A program made the position numbers and the translations under genes. DNA of 60,000 nt from Membranipora membranacea (lineage: Eukaryota > Bryozoa > Gymnolaemata > Cheilostomatida > Membraniporidae). A model generated the notes under the pieces. That model saw nothing but the letters and a program-made list of their open reading frames with translations. It ran no database searches and was not told where the DNA came from. Shown in pieces: positions 1-13,212 of this stretch; positions within the stretch are counted from its first letter, which is position 1, and the number at the start of each line of letters is the position of its first letter. The stretch is taken from positions 6,388,001-6,448,000 of the forward strand of contig OU612073.1 in NCBI GenBank assembly GCA_914767715.1. The letters run 5' to 3'.

Positions 1-79
1 AAAATAGGACCATCTATTAATTGAGTGGCAGCTTCATTCAGTGTTCAGATGACATTGAGGAAGGGGTTCCTACTTAACA

Positions 80-238
80 GTGTATCCTAGAACAAGTTTG
101 ATCAAATTTGCCTGCATTCGGAGTAGCTCCTCCTCCTCCACTAGTCACGCCACAGGCAAAACTTTGTCTCGGCGTGACTAGTGGAAGGGCAGTAACTGGA
201 ATGCAGGCAAATTGGATCAAACTTGTTCGAGTGTATCC
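80..238. mobile_element. Foldback MITE, hAT-like, copy 1
   Basis: Long terminal inverted repeats: TAGAACAAGTTTGATC at the left and GATCAAACTTGTTCGA at the right, each continuing inward through the family core GCCTGCATTCGGAG and its complement. The 8-bp direct repeat GTGTATCC flanks the element on both sides, as expected for a hAT-type target duplication. It lies in the intron after the last visible F-spondin exon. Confidence 0.8.
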
Positions 239-271
239 AATCGCATAATCACACAATTTTGTCTTATTTAC

Positions 272-3200
272 CAAATTTTTGAGGTGGAAAATCTTTCGGA
301 TGTGTCTGCCGTGACCAGTTTCCCACAAACGTAACTTCATATTTGGCCACATCACAGGCACAGCACTTAGTAGATTGTCTCTTATTGTGAGAGGTGGACT
401 CGTTGGTGTGCGACGGCTGCTTAGCAGATTCTATACTCGCCTCAGCAGGGTCAGCGGCTGCAGAATCTGAAAATTTTTTTAATAATTATAAAATATTATA
501 ATTATTGATTCATGTCGTATGGTTATTACTGATATCTAAGTTGACGTAACTGACGCCGGCCTACCATATAACTTATTATCATTATATACATATATATATT
601 ATAATGATACTAATGTATTTGCTTTACACTGATATGTCACATGGTCATTACGGTTATTACAGAGATGTAAGCTGATTTATGCCAATACTAACTAACTCAG
701 TTCAGTGTCGGTGAAAGCAAACTAGCCTTGTCACATAGCTACTTTTTTGTTCCGTGTGGTACCTCACCCCCCCCCCCAATAAACAAAAATGTAGCCGCGT
801 GACAAGGCTAGACAATGTTTATAACAATATTGTACCACTTTTTGAATGGCTAGCGGCTATCAGACCCCAGTCTCTGGAATTCAATGATTTATTGAGTCAA
901 GCTCTCCACAGCACAGACACAAAGTTTAGATCAAGACATTAAATAATATGCTGTATCCATAAACATATAAATTCCATATTATATGTATATATCGATGTTT
1001 TAAAGCATGACGAGCTGTCAGGCGTGTGACATGAGATGTTTATTAGCCCGGGGAAAACCTGAGATAGTTTGGTCATGTGGATAGAACGGACAACAACGAG
1101 ATTCCCATACAGATACTTTACTCTCAACTTGAGAAGGAAAGCAAGGTATTGGTTGACCAAGATTGAGATGTAAAGATATTGTCAAGAGAAATCTAAGAGA
1201 CAAGATGGTCCTCATTGGAAATTGGCAAACTCTCAGCAGAAACCAGAGAACATGGAGTGAATTGGTCATCCGGAAGACGTCTTCGGACATGAAGGACAGT
1301 AATGATGATATCGATGTATCGGAGCATGTCAAGCTGTCAAGCGTGTGGCATGAGGTGTATATATCCCAAGGGCAGTATCTGCAGCTTCAATATAATGTGT
1401 CTCGTATGTAAACATAGACCCATTAATAATTCATATATGCACACACTTTTCTTGAATAACATCCTTTTAGAAAACATTAAAAGTCACAGCAGAAACCAAT
1501 AATCCTAATTGATGTGTAGTGTAGGTTGTATGCAGTGTGCACAGTAGCTGGCATTTGCTGGTAAACTGGTCAGGCTTCCAAATAATCATGTAGACCTAAC
1601 CATGACTAGTTAGCATTAGACCAAGCTTGGTCCATTTGCCTGCATTCGGAGCTGCTCCAGATCCACTGACCACACCGCATGACCAGTGGAAGGGAGCAAC
1701 TGGAAAGCAGGCAATCGGATTAAACTGGATCTGGGTTGGAATATATCTTTAAAATATGTGTTCAGACAAGCAAGTGCTAGTTCATTACTAAGGAAATCGA
1801 AAGACGGGGGGGGGGGGGGGGGGCAACCAGAAACTCGGATAATAGGAGGAAAAGAACATTCATGTCAAGGATTGATCCAGCAGTATACCAGTTGGTCGAC
1901 TCATAACAACGTAGTTGGACTCACAAGACCGCCTTGCTTAGGTTAGGATCTTATGTTGAAGGATCTGTCTGTCTGGCCTTGTTGATGAAAGCATCCGATC
2001 ATATTTATCGGCTGCACTTTTATAACTAGAATGTGATTTTATAAGCCCATTTTTGTGAGAGGGTCACAAACCTGTCAAGATGCGGCTTAAAATTACATTC
2101 CAACTCACACCTGCTTTTTGGCAATCAAATTGAAAAATTTAAGTCAATTTATTCCATAATAATATGATTAAGCGCACCTGGCCGTAACACATTAGACCCC
2201 ATCTAACTCTGACAAAATAGCTGATAAATACACATAAAAATGTGACAGGCCTTATATTATCTTAGATTATTTTACAGATGAGTATACCCTTCTAAACTAG
2301 TCAGGCTGTGCTGATCTGAGACCACAAGATCTACCAGCCAAGGTCTACTTAGTCATCGATTAGGTGATTTATTTTACCCAATCTCTTTGCATGAGTAATT
2401 ATTAGCGAATCTTACCTGGTTTTTCACAGAACATCTTGGTGAGGCCACCGTCGTCTCTAAACCATATATCGGGATGTTCTACCACAGTAGCCCTACAAAG
2501 TATGACCGACAGCATTATTAATAAACTAATTATCAATTTGTTGAGGACATCACTCCCCCCCCCCCAACAAGTTGAATTTGAATCGAATCTAAACAATTGG
2601 TCCAAAAACCAAAATTATATGTTCATAACCTCTAAGGACATGATATCAAGACTGTCGAAAGACAAGTAATTATTTGAAGGTACTGCATTTGTAATTGCAT
2701 GATCAATGACTGATAACGATACGCGTTACAACTAGCGATACAGCGCATGAAGTGAAATTGAGAGGATTATTTTGGCGAAAGCTGTGATAAGCAGAGACTT
2801 ATAACAGGCTAACAGAGAGTTAATCCCCCAAATCTGTGGCACCTAATGATCCTTACAAACACTAGGGTGTCAACTGGCTATTATTTCATTATTCTTTCAA
2901 AGCACGTAATATTCGGCCAGAAAAATAAAAAAATGATAAACAAACTGAAATGCAGTACACAAAAGAAGAGAGAATTTATTCATATTTCATTCCCTGGGGA
3001 TACCAAGGGTTGACAACCAACAACAAAATTTCAGCGTCAGTTCACACCAAGAAAGTGCCCTTGTTGAACCCAGCTATAATCCTTTTCAAGTGTTATAATT
3101 TGTTAACCAAAACAGGTTTCTGAATACTGCCATAAGCAAAACCTAATTATATTGGGAGATTATTCACTTTTTGCACTGCAACCATTATAAAGTAAACTCA

Positions 3201-6200
3201 TAACAGATTAAGATCAAAACAACCATTTGCAGTGAAATGTGGAAGTCACAGGTACTTGAACTCCAGTAATTTACAGACCGATTTATCATCACTGATCGGA
3301 AGAAATTAAAGAGAGGGGGAGATGGTAGACGGAAATGCAAGTTGAAAGAACAGTCCATATATATTTAAATACTTATGATTTATAGATTTTAATATGCATT
3401 TATATGTTGATGGAAAAGACAAACCTATGTTAATGTTATGTTTTAGCTCTCTACTGTGAACAATTTCAACAAAAACTTAAGTTTTAATGATCAAATAATC
3501 AAAAGTGTCCCACTTCACCCAAGGTTCTTCTGACAGCATAGGGAAGGGAGCATACTCACTTGAAAAGCACGCATCCTGTTCCTTTAGGCGGCGCTGTCCA
3601 TAAAAATCTGGCTGATGACTTTTTATAGGAGGGGTGGAAGGTAGCGCTTGTCATCACATGTTGACAGTTGGTATCAGCAGTTGTCATATGATTCAACATG
3701 TGCTGTGAAAAAAAATATAAAAAGCAATATAAAATCAAGGGACAGGGGTATAGTAAGATTTAAATTCATGGATAGGTACTGATGTACACAGTATGGCTAT
3801 TTGTCGAAAAATAACCTAAGTATAAATCTCTGTCAGTAATTACACTAGCTAAAATTCTGGCAGCTTTAACGTTATCCATTGACTGACGTCCCTGTAACGA
3901 CCTATGAGAAGACAGGCAAACTACTTGACAAAAGTTGACAACTCAGGGTGGCTGTAGCATTACTGAACTTTTGGACCTATATCAGTGAGTAAGGCCTAAC
4001 TACTATACTGTGTCTATGATGCTTTGTTGCAGGCTAGATATTCTACATAAGACAGCTAAAATAGCAACTGTTTAGTTTTAAGAAAAGAGAAGTTTGAGGT
4101 TGGCTACGTCACCGTAACACTGAAAGGCAGTAAACAAGGCTTGTGGAACATGAGCAAGAGCATTTTTGATCACAAGGAAATTTTTGATCACACGGAAATC
4201 TACTGCCATCTTAGTGAACAAGTTAAAATTTTATTGTTAGACTACTTCATTCACATCTTGAGCCCTACATGATAATAGTATCGAATTGAGTGATCATTAT
4301 CAAACCTAGTTAGAGCATTATTGAGTGCTAAGTGCCTCTTGGCATCAGCTGAGTGTTTTCCCAATTCAATCAATTACTAAACAAGGCATATAGTCGTGAT
4401 CAGCTCACTTAAAATATTAAGAGGGCCCCCTAATGAACATTGGCAGGCATTTAAGCTAGCAATAAATCTTATTTAACGCACAATGGCCTATTTCAGATGC
4501 CATATGGAGTATTTTTTCATGTCTGCCGAATAATTACAGTGATGAAAAGATGAGACTGAAACAGACCTTTGATGCTATAGCAGGTTTGTCAATGTCAATG
4601 TTGGTAAAATAAGAGATATCCTCATAAATACGAGCTGTATGAAAGTAAACACTCGGAATCAGAGTGACACAAAGTCGCTCCAATGGGAAATGTTTTTGTT
4701 GGTGCTTATTCAACCACAGAGCACTGATAGTTTGCTCATAAAGGAATTACTATACTCATAGTAGGTGAGAGACTGTTTTAATCTGTGTATGTGTTTGAGA
4801 AAGGAAGGACACATCGTTGACAATCTAAATATTCAAGCAATGCACAAACCAAATTTGTCACCCAACAAAATGCTTCAGAGGAGAGACAAAATTTCACACA
4901 TGCTTGAAATAGAGAAATTTATTGCTAGCTAAGAATTTTCTACCCTTTTTACTTTTCATATACTCTCACCATAGGTGCTGACTTTTATCAAGTCACTCCC
5001 AAACTAAGCTCTACCTATTACATACTTCCCTAAAGTAAGACGATATTAAATATGAGCTCCTGTATAAAAACACTTACCGTAAAACTGCCAGCCGTTTGCC
5101 GCTCCGACTCAGATGTCTTGGCCACCGCAATCAACATGAAATCAAGGAACTGCTGATTTGTGTAGGAACCGTTCAACAGAACTGAAAAATAACAGATACA
5201 TCATCAAAATTCACCAATAAATACAATAAAGCCATAAAATTGACATAAATATGGTAATCAGCACATAAAATTGGAGAATGGAGCAGGGATGTTGCACAGA
5301 AGGCACATTCTAATATGAATGACAGAAGAAGTAGCTTAGAACACTCATTAGCATCTTGTCCCGTCCTAAATGCCGAAACAGCTTTGTGCAACTAGGGCCT
5401 TGTATAGACGTGTGTCCCTGAATCATTTTTATCTTTTCTGACGTCATAATGTTTCGATTTTATTCGCCTTAAAAGCATTGATGCAATAGGTGGCCCAATA
5501 AAAAAATTTTTAACTCGGCGCTCTGGTGTCTGCTACTTATTGGCAACTTATTTAGCTGCATTGCAAGCTTACAAGCTTGTCTCTAGATCAAGTTAAATAC
5601 AGTTGCTCCCTTCCACTAGACTGTGGCATGATCAGTGGAGCAACTCAGAATGCTGGCAAGCATCGACCAAACAATTGGTCTAGCTTGACTCCGACACAAA
5701 CTGCGAGCCGTCGGCCTGTCTAAATCTTTCTAAACGCAAAAATCTGTCCTCAAAAGATCAATTAGAGCATTCATCCAACTCTGATTTCTTTGCTGATTAT
5801 TATATTTTGTGGTGAAGCTTTGAGCTATTCAGAATGCTTATTATTCACAAACATCTTTGTAGTGGTTTTCAAGTTTGTTGACTCACTTTATCATCCCCTT
5901 TGATCAAACTACAATCTCTTGAGATGAAAAATAGTGACAAAAACATAAAAGCATCTTTTGTTGAGTTTTGTTTCACCGACAATTTCTATCAGTGCTATAA
6001 TAAATACTTTTGAAGCTAATTTAACAGGCTTCTCTAGCCAAAATTGAAAATGGAGTTTTGAGCACAACTTGTACTCAGTGCAATGGAATAATAATCCCAG
6101 TGGTATATTTGATTATACTGGGGATAAGACTATCAAAACAATAAAAATTCTTATTTTAATCCCCAAAACACTATGTTAGGCCATGCTTGTTTACGCCGAG

Positions 6201-7174
6201 CAAATAAAAAGTTAGAATATTGGCTGAGCAGCAGAAATTGGACACTGACATCAAGGTTCACTTATTTATCGAAACTCTACAGCAGTTGCCACACTCAAAC
6301 GCAAACTGACCCTAATGATGACATTTCGTTGGACATGGAGAGAGTTTAACCTATAAGTTTAGCTATAATGTTAATTACCATCCACAATTAGCCAAATGTT
6401 ACATGACTAATTAAAGGATTAATACAAACAGTAAACAGTCTTTGGCCTCGGATACACACTAATATGAAAATAACGTGCCCTGCTAATACCAACTGCCAAA
6501 ATGTCAGATTTGCTTTGACAGAATACAACAGTCGTGCTGTTTGTTAAAACAATTCTCCAATTTCTAAACAGACATTATGTGGTGTTTCTTGTGATAAGAT
6601 GTAACAAAAACATCCCTTCTGTGGTACTGCCAGAGAACGTTTCCTATTGCAGTCTACACTCAAGTTAGATTGCAATGAGCATCGAATTTCAGATTGGCAG
6701 ATTGAATTTACCCAGCGCCGTCACCAATACAAGAAATTAAGAGCATTAGGCACAAATTCAGGCCCAGACACTGTCGTACCACAAAACGCCAGTGCAGTTT
6801 TTTTTAATTACTTTATGAATTTTTACAACATCAATTTTATTTACAACTGAGTTACACCGAAAGCAGTAACATACATACATTTCTTTATCATCCTCGCCAT
6901 GGTATTGTATGTAAAAATAAAAATGAATCAAATTATACCTAACCTTCGAATAAAAGACTGACACTCCTGTCCTCTTACCTTCGTAGTCTTGCCCTGGTTC
7001 GTAATACTGAGGAGTAGGCCGGCCAAGAATCTTTATAGAGAAGCCGTTATCACCAGGCGTTTTATGTGCACTTGTATGTGTAGGTCTCCTCTCACAATTG
7101 ATCGGGTTTAATCTCTGACTGGTTACAAAGCTTTGGCACAAATATAATATGACCGTGACATAAAGAAGCCACAT
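272..7174 (-). CDS. SPON1-like: F-spondin-like secreted protein (Reeler + Spondin_N), 3' part outside window
   Basis: Extracellular matrix protein of the F-spondin family. Five exons join in phase: 7174-6979, 5181-5078, 3702-3560, 2492-2416, 466-272 (715 nt, about 238 residues, open at the 3' end). Residues 1-19 (MWLLYVTVILYLCQSFVTS) are a signal peptide, which is why I start at 7174 and not at the Met codon 21 codons upstream. Residues about 28-172 are a Reeler domain, with family landmarks YEPGQDYEG, FLDFMLIAVA, TAPPKGTGCV and FRDDGGLTKMFCEKP. A Ser/Thr/Ala-rich linker follows, then from about residue 208 CCAC and VTFVGNWSRQTHPKDFP, the opening of a Spondin_N domain. The rest of Spondin_N and any thrombospondin repeats would lie left of position 1. 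All visible splice sites are GT-AG. The introns hold copies of the foldback family and a LINE remnant. Assignment to F-spondin rather than another Reeler/Spondin_N protein rests on domain order. Confidence 0.85.
721..811. repeat. Small foldback element, second family
   Basis: Inverted arms CTAGCCTTGTCAC-TAGCTAC and GTAGCCGCGTGACAAGGCTAG enclose a poly-C tract. The same arm (GCTTTGTCACGCGGCTAC) appears as a tight inverted pair at 37971-38018, so this is a dispersed family. It lies between F-spondin exons 4 and 5, where 467-2415 holds no exon I can support. Confidence 0.55.
1055..1275 (+). pseudogene. LINE ORF2 C-terminal remnant, frameshifted
   Basis: Two reading frames read through the conserved tail of non-LTR retrotransposon ORF2 proteins. 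The first gives GHVDRTDNNEIPIQILY. After a frameshift near 1160 comes CKDIVKRNLRDK, then NWQTLSRNQRTWSELV. This matches the usual layout of a GHV-R motif, then a (F/C)KD-x-KR-L stretch, then W-x-x-L..-R..W. The domain is short and in-frame stops are present, so it is dead. Family knowledge supports a LINE; the clade is not determined. Confidence 0.6.
1616..1735. mobile_element. Foldback MITE, hAT-like, copy 2
   Basis: Begins TAGACCAAGCTTGGTCC, continues TTTGCCTGCATTCGGAG, and closes with an inverted arm (AGCAACTGGAAAGCAGGC, then GGATTAAACTGGATC). No clean flanking duplication remains. It lies in F-spondin intron 4. Confidence 0.7.
3785..4000 (+). repeat. Dispersed repeat, single copy related to the pair at 36.6-37.3 kb
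   Basis: Blocks shared with 36.6 kb include ACAGTATGGCTATTTGT, GTCAGTAATT, AAATTCTG-CAG, ACTTGACAAA and GTAGCATTA-CTGAACTTTT. Order is kept over about 200 bp. No terminal inverted repeats and no coding are recognised. Confidence 0.6.
5569..5694. mobile_element. Foldback MITE, hAT-like, copy 3
   Basis: TAGATCAAGTT at the left and TTGGTCTAG at the right enclose GTTGCTCCCTTCCACTAG and its complement GATCAGTGGAGCAACT. Flanks are CTTGTCTC and CTTGACTC, a 7-of-8 match to a target duplication. Lies in F-spondin intron 1. Confidence 0.7.
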
Positions 7175-7250
7175 TTCGGAAGTCTTCGAAGTTCTTCTGG
7201 TGAATACGGATAAGATAGATGTATGACTAGAGTGCATTCTGAAACTTGAC

Positions 7251-7260
7251 TATTATATAA
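7251..7260 (-). promoter_or_regulatory. TATA-like box upstream of the F-spondin start
   Basis: On the minus strand this reads TTATATAATA, about 77 bp upstream of the chosen ATG at 7174, a spacing that allows a short 5' UTR. Position and composition only; the region is AT-rich, so chance is possible. Confidence 0.3.
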
Positions 7261-8765
7261 CTGGATTGTGAGAGTGAAGTAGATGCCAATCCACACAGAT
7301 CATAGGATACTCAAATCATCTGCTATTGCTACTAAGTGTCCACTTAGTAATGTTAGATCCATAGATTTGTGAAGTTGGTGACTAGTTATCCTCTTAGCGC
7401 GAAGTCTCTCAGTTTGGTGTAGTATTCAGATATTATTCGTTTCGCTAATCCATCCCCAGCAGCAGTTTTGGTTCTACTTTTGCGTCCTTGAGCTGGAAGT
7501 TGAATCTATAAAACATCAACCAGACTAATAATAAAACATAAAAAGCAGATGGAGTTAATTTGTGACATCTGTTCAGTTAGAGAAGATATGAGAAAGAGCT
7601 GATCTGGTACATTGGCAGTCACTAGGCTGGCTACAGTCAGTGTGGTAGCAGTGTGACTACTCATCAAGTCTCTGATCCCAGACTGAATAAATGGGCCAGG
7701 GTAATAAGCTCAAGGACAAGAGCTTCTCGATGTGTGAACTAAATGTAAATAATGTTTTTTAGCTCATAAAAGTCAGACCTTGTGATATTCAAGCACGAAC
7801 AAAATATGCCTAACTTCAGTGTTACAATAGACCACTAACCTTATAGACTAGATCAGTCAGATCTAGCTTCAACAGTGAAGCTCTACTCTACACGAGCAGG
7901 CAGTGATATGTGAGAATGTGTTGTTGAGTTGTGAATGTTACTCTACTCGTCTATATATTGTGATGAGAGTACTGACTGAAGTATTATTATATAGTTCCCT
8001 TCAGTTATTTAACCCAAGATCATCATAAATAAGCAGTTGTTACTTTTGATGATACACAGGCAAGTATAAGGATACAGTAACGCTGAGATGAGCTGTGAAG
8101 TAAGCGGGTGATATTAACAACAGTCAGTCTCAATCACTAGCTGACACTTGCCTTTACCTTTTCACCTGTCGTTACAGCTAAGACTAAGAAACATAAAACT
8201 ACATCCGGTGAATATAGGGGGCGGAGAAAAGGTTTTCAGGCTATATAGTGAATCTTTTGGAAGACAACTCCCATTATCATTTTTATTGTGTATAGTGCGG
8301 TGCGGGCAGGGAGGGTGGGAGATATATCCCACCCTCCCTGGTGCAGGTGAGGGCAGGTTGAGCTTTGATGTTGTTACATCAGCTAGTTTGCTTGTTATAC
8401 CCATTGTAATCAAAAAGCTGATGCCCTTGTCGAAGTGATCTTTAATCCTTACAACAGTAGTTTTCATATTTACATGTTGTCCGACTACAAGATGAATAAT
8501 CAAACAAATTGTTTATATTCTATATGGCAGAGGACTTACACTTTTGGTTTTTATGAGTCCCCGGCTACTGAAAGGAGATACCATTGCAGTGAATATGTTG
8601 ACCAAATTTGGGCAATCTATATAATATTTTACTCACATTGGGCAGCCACAGTGAACAAAGAATATATGCCTGTCAGAGAAATGGACACTACACATCCTTC
8701 ATATCCGTTTGCTTTTATGTTGTGTTAATCCACCACATTCACATTCAAAGTGTTGTCTGACTCGA
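7261..8765. other. Intergenic, no gene recognised
   Basis: Several open frames of up to about 110 codons occur but lack splice-consistent neighbours or family motifs. The only clear structure is a perfect hairpin at 8308-8341 (14-bp arms CAGGGAGGGTGGGA / TCCCACCCTCCCTG around a six-base loop). Confidence 0.5.
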
Positions 8766-8766
8766 A

Positions 8767-8910
8767 TCAAGCTTCTCGGCCTATTGGCTTAGATCAAAGT
8801 GTCACTGCCAATGGCTGATTAGTGCCTGTTTCAGTTTCTGGCAGCTTGCTGCACACTCACGATTAGGAGGTCCACCATGGCCTCACCTCTAGGATGCATT
8901 CTAGTTTTCT
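8767..8910 (+). ncRNA. U2 snRNA-like sequence (pseudogene or U2-derived SINE)
   Basis: GCTTCTCGGCCTATTGGCT followed by TAGATCAAAGTGT closely matches the conserved 5' end of U2 snRNA (known start ATCGCTTCTCGGCC, then TTTTGGCTAAGATCAAGTGT), with three or four changes. Downstream, CCTGTTTCAGTTTCTGG could correspond to the branch-site and Sm-proximal region, and CAGCTTGCTGCACACTC loosely resembles the 3' hairpin, but an insertion and heavy divergence are evident. The branch-recognition sequence GTAGTA is not intact, so I judge it non-functional: a decayed U2 copy or the head of a U2-derived SINE. No second copy was noticed in the window. Confidence 0.55.
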
Positions 8911-10877
8911 AGGATGTATCACACTCTCAGTACGAGGATTCCCGGCAACTTGTGTCCCTCTTTAGGGACAGCCCACCCTCTGTTTTGTCATAAAGCTAGC
9001 TAGCATTACTCTATCAGAATCTGCCATCTATCATCAAGTTGTGTCCTCATACTCATACTCAGAGAAAAGACAACTACAGAGTATGGCATAATCAGGCTTT
9101 TTCTGATTTTCATCAGGGAGGGTGTGTATCCAACGTCCCCTACTTGCTTTCATTAAACGAAAGTAAAGGGCATCTTTTGGCGAGTTTGAGCTGCCACTTG
9201 GCATACTATGTTACTGCTAACTTGTGATCGTAGTTGCCCTCCCTTGAATAAACTAGACATATATCTCACATTGCCACATATAGTCTGATAATTTCTGACT
9301 AGTATAGAGGCAAAATGGGAGATAGTTGTAGTACAGGGACATGTCTTGCGATTATGGCCCGGGAAAGCAGATCGCTGATGATTTCGACTATAAATGTCAA
9401 GAGCATATACTTGAGCTTTGACTATTTTTAAGCAAAGTAGCAGATGGTCATTATTCATTCCAAATCTAAATCTAAAACCTCATGAAATATTTAGCCTTAC
9501 AAACAAGCCATACATACTTATTTCCATTTTCTACAATCTAAATTTTTTTATTACTATCAAAATTTATTCAATTCTCTTGTGTGCTGTGCTGGAAATATGT
9601 TAACCAAATTTTACAAACATTCAAATTCATCAAGATAACAAGCTTTAAATCCCTACCACTGATTTTGGTAAACCAGTAAAAACGAAAACCTCAAAAACTG
9701 ATTAGACATCAGAATTTATCGATGTCCATGCAGCCAGGTAATGAGCCGCCAGATAAAAAGGGGTATTTAAACTGATACCTGATTGGCTGTTACCCGAAGA
9801 ATTTACTTGGCGGCCTCATTTTGTTCACCATTAAAATTCACAAACCAAAAGCTAAAGAGTAAGTATTAAGTATAGATGAGCTAGTCAGGGAGTTACTTAA
9901 TGTTAGCTAGCACCAGGTTTTTGCTAGCTGGGGTGAACTTTTATATCAGCTCAGTCATAAATTTCAGCATTTAAAGCCGAAACTGAACTGATACTTCTGT
10001 GAATACTTCAATCCTCTGAGGTGTCTTGTCATTTTAGCAGCCTCTGAAAAGGAAATATAGGGACTTGTTAACTGCTTGTACAGTAAACTCCGAGTTCTGG
10101 AAAACACAGAAAAATGGAAAATATATTTGGAAATGGATAACTGTTTCCAACTATTTCAAAAGGCAGAAAATCATTTTTTGCCCTTTTCAAAAAGGCGGAT
10201 TAGTATTCCATTATAATATACTATTGAATCATATGAGGGTTCAAAATTTTTTTAATTTATCATTATTTAAAAAAAAGCTTTAAATAAATTTCTTATCTTG
10301 AGAGTTTGTCCTAGCACACGGAAAACTATTTTGACCACATGATTCCCATATTTTAAAACTAAAAAATCATCCTTCATGTTTTTGAAGAGGCCAAATATCT
10401 CACTTCAATCTATCCTCAACAATTTCACTACATCTCAACCGAACAATAACAACAATAATAATAATGGCAAAAATAATAAAAATAATACCACTCATTCCAA
10501 ACAAAGCCAAACAGGCTGGTGTTAACTTATTCTTCCTTATAAATAAAGGAGGTCTACTGCGAGTTGGCAGGCAGTAAACAGATCCCCCCCCTCTCCCTCT
10601 TTGGAAAAGAGTGGCCAGCTACGTCGGATAAGGGTATAGGGACACTACCCCACACAAGCCACCTGAATGTAAAGTGGACTGCTAAATACGGGGGTTGAAT
10701 GGGACCTTGTTTATTAAGAAAGAGCAAGAGAAATACACAGTTCTGCAGGGCCATACAAAAGGCCTGTGTGGTTCAAGAGTTAGTAAACAAGTTTTTGAAA
10801 AAGCAAAATTGAGAATTGATGCAGTAGTTGACCCAAAAAATATCTTCTCGCAGTTTCAACTTCCATTTAACATAAAT

Positions 10878-10980
10878 TGAGTTTGATCCAGTTTGCTAGC
10901 ATTTGGAGTTGTTCCCCCATGTGCCGCCGTCATCTGCATAGAATGAGAGTGACGAAAAATTCAGGCAAATTTGATCAATA
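10878..10980. mobile_element. Foldback MITE, degenerate copy 4
   Basis: GAGTTTGATCCAGTTTGC and CATTTGGAGTTGTTCCCCC at the left and CAGGCAAATTTGATCAA at the right are recognisable family arms; the centre has diverged. Confidence 0.6.
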
Positions 10981-13087
10981 TCTATCAGTTTAGCCCATAA
11001 TTTCACTTTGGTAGTTATGTCTGAGAAAGGTTTATAAAAATGCATTGACCCTGATCGCCAATCAAACCTAACACCTTGGCGGAAAAACCTGGATTTTAAG
11101 TTCGCTTTCCACCAGGGAGAATTCTCCCTGTTTCCACTGCGTAAAAAAGGTAATTTAGAAAATTATTGTGGTAAGGCAATTTCTGATCGAAAAGAATACC
11201 TGTAAGCTGTAATTCTTAGGAAGAAAGGGACGTCACTGTTGATTTAACAAAAAGCAAAAATTATTAGTCGCAATTCTCACCACTGTAATTTTGGTGTCAG
11301 GTAACTCCTCATACAATACATGCCTCGCTCATGAAGAGCTGTACTTCGTCCTGGGATATAGACCAAAAGTATACCCGCTGCACCTTGAAATAACTGGTCA
11401 CATAATAAGGTATAACTTATGTAATAATACCTTGGTGGTCTGCATCATGACTTTAGAAACATTGGAATGAATAAGTAAGGTTATAATATTTTTCAAAACT
11501 CTTTTTGCTTTACAAAATAGCAATGACCACATGCACAGTTTGGCGCCATTTTAGTTCTCTGATAAGACGATAAAAGAAAATTTCTGTTCTTGGCTACAGT
11601 CAAGATAAAATACCAACACTTTAACAGATTACTAGTTGAGGGGAAGCTACTGATAGAATCAAACTCGAACTAGACTTTAGTAAAACTCATGATGTCCTTG
11701 TGAAAAAAATGGCGCACCTAAGCACTATCAAACACTATCTTTTTTTAAAAATACGGTGTATGATTATGCATACAAAGACTTCATTTTAGACCTGATGGAC
11801 CTTGTAATTTTTCTCTATTTCTCTAACATGTTCTTATATGATGTGTATTGTCTTCTCTTTTGAATGGTTTTCAGTAATGAAGTTCATCAGTTTCATCAGA
11901 ATGAGAGCATCACTGACAAAATTTGATTAACTTTATTTTCTTTCTCTCGGACGTAAATTTCTAAATAGAAATAGATATTTCCAGTTTTAATGACGCAGTT
12001 CGTCAGTGATGAAGGACTCTAAATCACAAATTTTTTGTACTAGAAGATGGTGGAAAGGAGATGCTGCAAACCTTCATTTCCATCAATGCACAGGTAAGTG
12101 ACAGCCATCAATCATCCTCTGGATTAACAATGGTTACGATACGGACAGATTATTTATGATGTATTGTGCAGAAACATCGGAATGAAGCTTCAGTCCAATA
12201 TCCTTTTAATTATGCAGTTCTGGGGTCAATTTGTATCAGCATAGATAATACCGTGTGTTTCATTGAGTCAGTTGTTTTGCTTTTGACAGGAAACTGACAA
12301 CACTCCTATGGTTTCCACCTAGTTACGTCTGGTTTCATGATATTATTTGGTAAATCACAAAGCGAGTAAATCAGTCGGAAGGGTGAGACAGCCTTGAAAG
12401 AGCAGCTTGTTACAGGGTGATACAACGTTTGGAGAAAAGCTTGTTAGTCTAACATCCATATGGTTTACTCTAATTGAGATTGCTCGTCAGGTGGCAAGAG
12501 GCTATTTTATTCCGGTTTGACTCCAGCTAACTGATGTGGTGAGTAGTCTTTTTAATCATTGTACGTCGGCATGGAACCTTCCCATGCCTTGACAAAAATG
12601 TCATGTTGCATTTTGTGCAAGTTATTGGAAGTTTCTCAGCTGTTGGTCATTGTGTATATGCTCGAACATTCTGGTATCTGAATGAACCATGCAAAGTTAT
12701 TGTTTTTATCTAGAACTAGGACTGTTTCAGTTGCGGTTCTTCTCCTGACTCTATTAATCTGATGTAGCTATGGACATTAGGTTTTAAGTTTGCTTATTAT
12801 TCCAGTATAAAACTTATCCGAGCTATATTCAAAATATGAGGGAGTTGCTCTATACAGGGGTGTACGAACAGGCAATTGTGCGTCTATACTGTTTTCAAGG
12901 GTATTTTTTCAGTCTTACAGCTGAACGCCCAGGGGAAGCCAGAGTTACAGGGAGATCAAGGGACTGAGCACCTTATGGGGAAATGGGGCTGGGGACCTGT
13001 AGATGAAGCAAAAAATATGATTGATGCTGATACAAGCGTGCAGAATTAGTCCAAGACCATGATCAACCAAATATGGTAGTAGTATAT

Positions 13088-13212
13088 AAAGACTGATCTG
13101 ATTTGTCTGCATTTGGAGTTGCTCCCCTCCCACATACCACCAGCTTACCAGTAGAGCGGGAGCCGGGAGCTAATCCTGATGCAATTAAAATTGTATCAGA
13201 CTTGATCTAGAG
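13088..13212. mobile_element. Foldback MITE, degenerate copy 5
   Basis: Carries TTGTCTGCATTTGGAGTTGC and CTCCCCTCCCACATACCACC, then CGGGAGCTAATCCTGATGC and ATCAGACTTGATCTAG as the diverged right arm. Confidence 0.6.

Noticed and set aside
6758-7237. F-spondin exon 1 read through to 6758 or started at 7237
   Set aside because: A GTAAGAG donor at 6978 fits the phase of the next Reeler exon, and the start at 7174 gives a clean signal peptide.
8148-8503. Overlapping open frames on both strands
   Set aside because: No family motif; composition is driven by the GC-rich hairpin.
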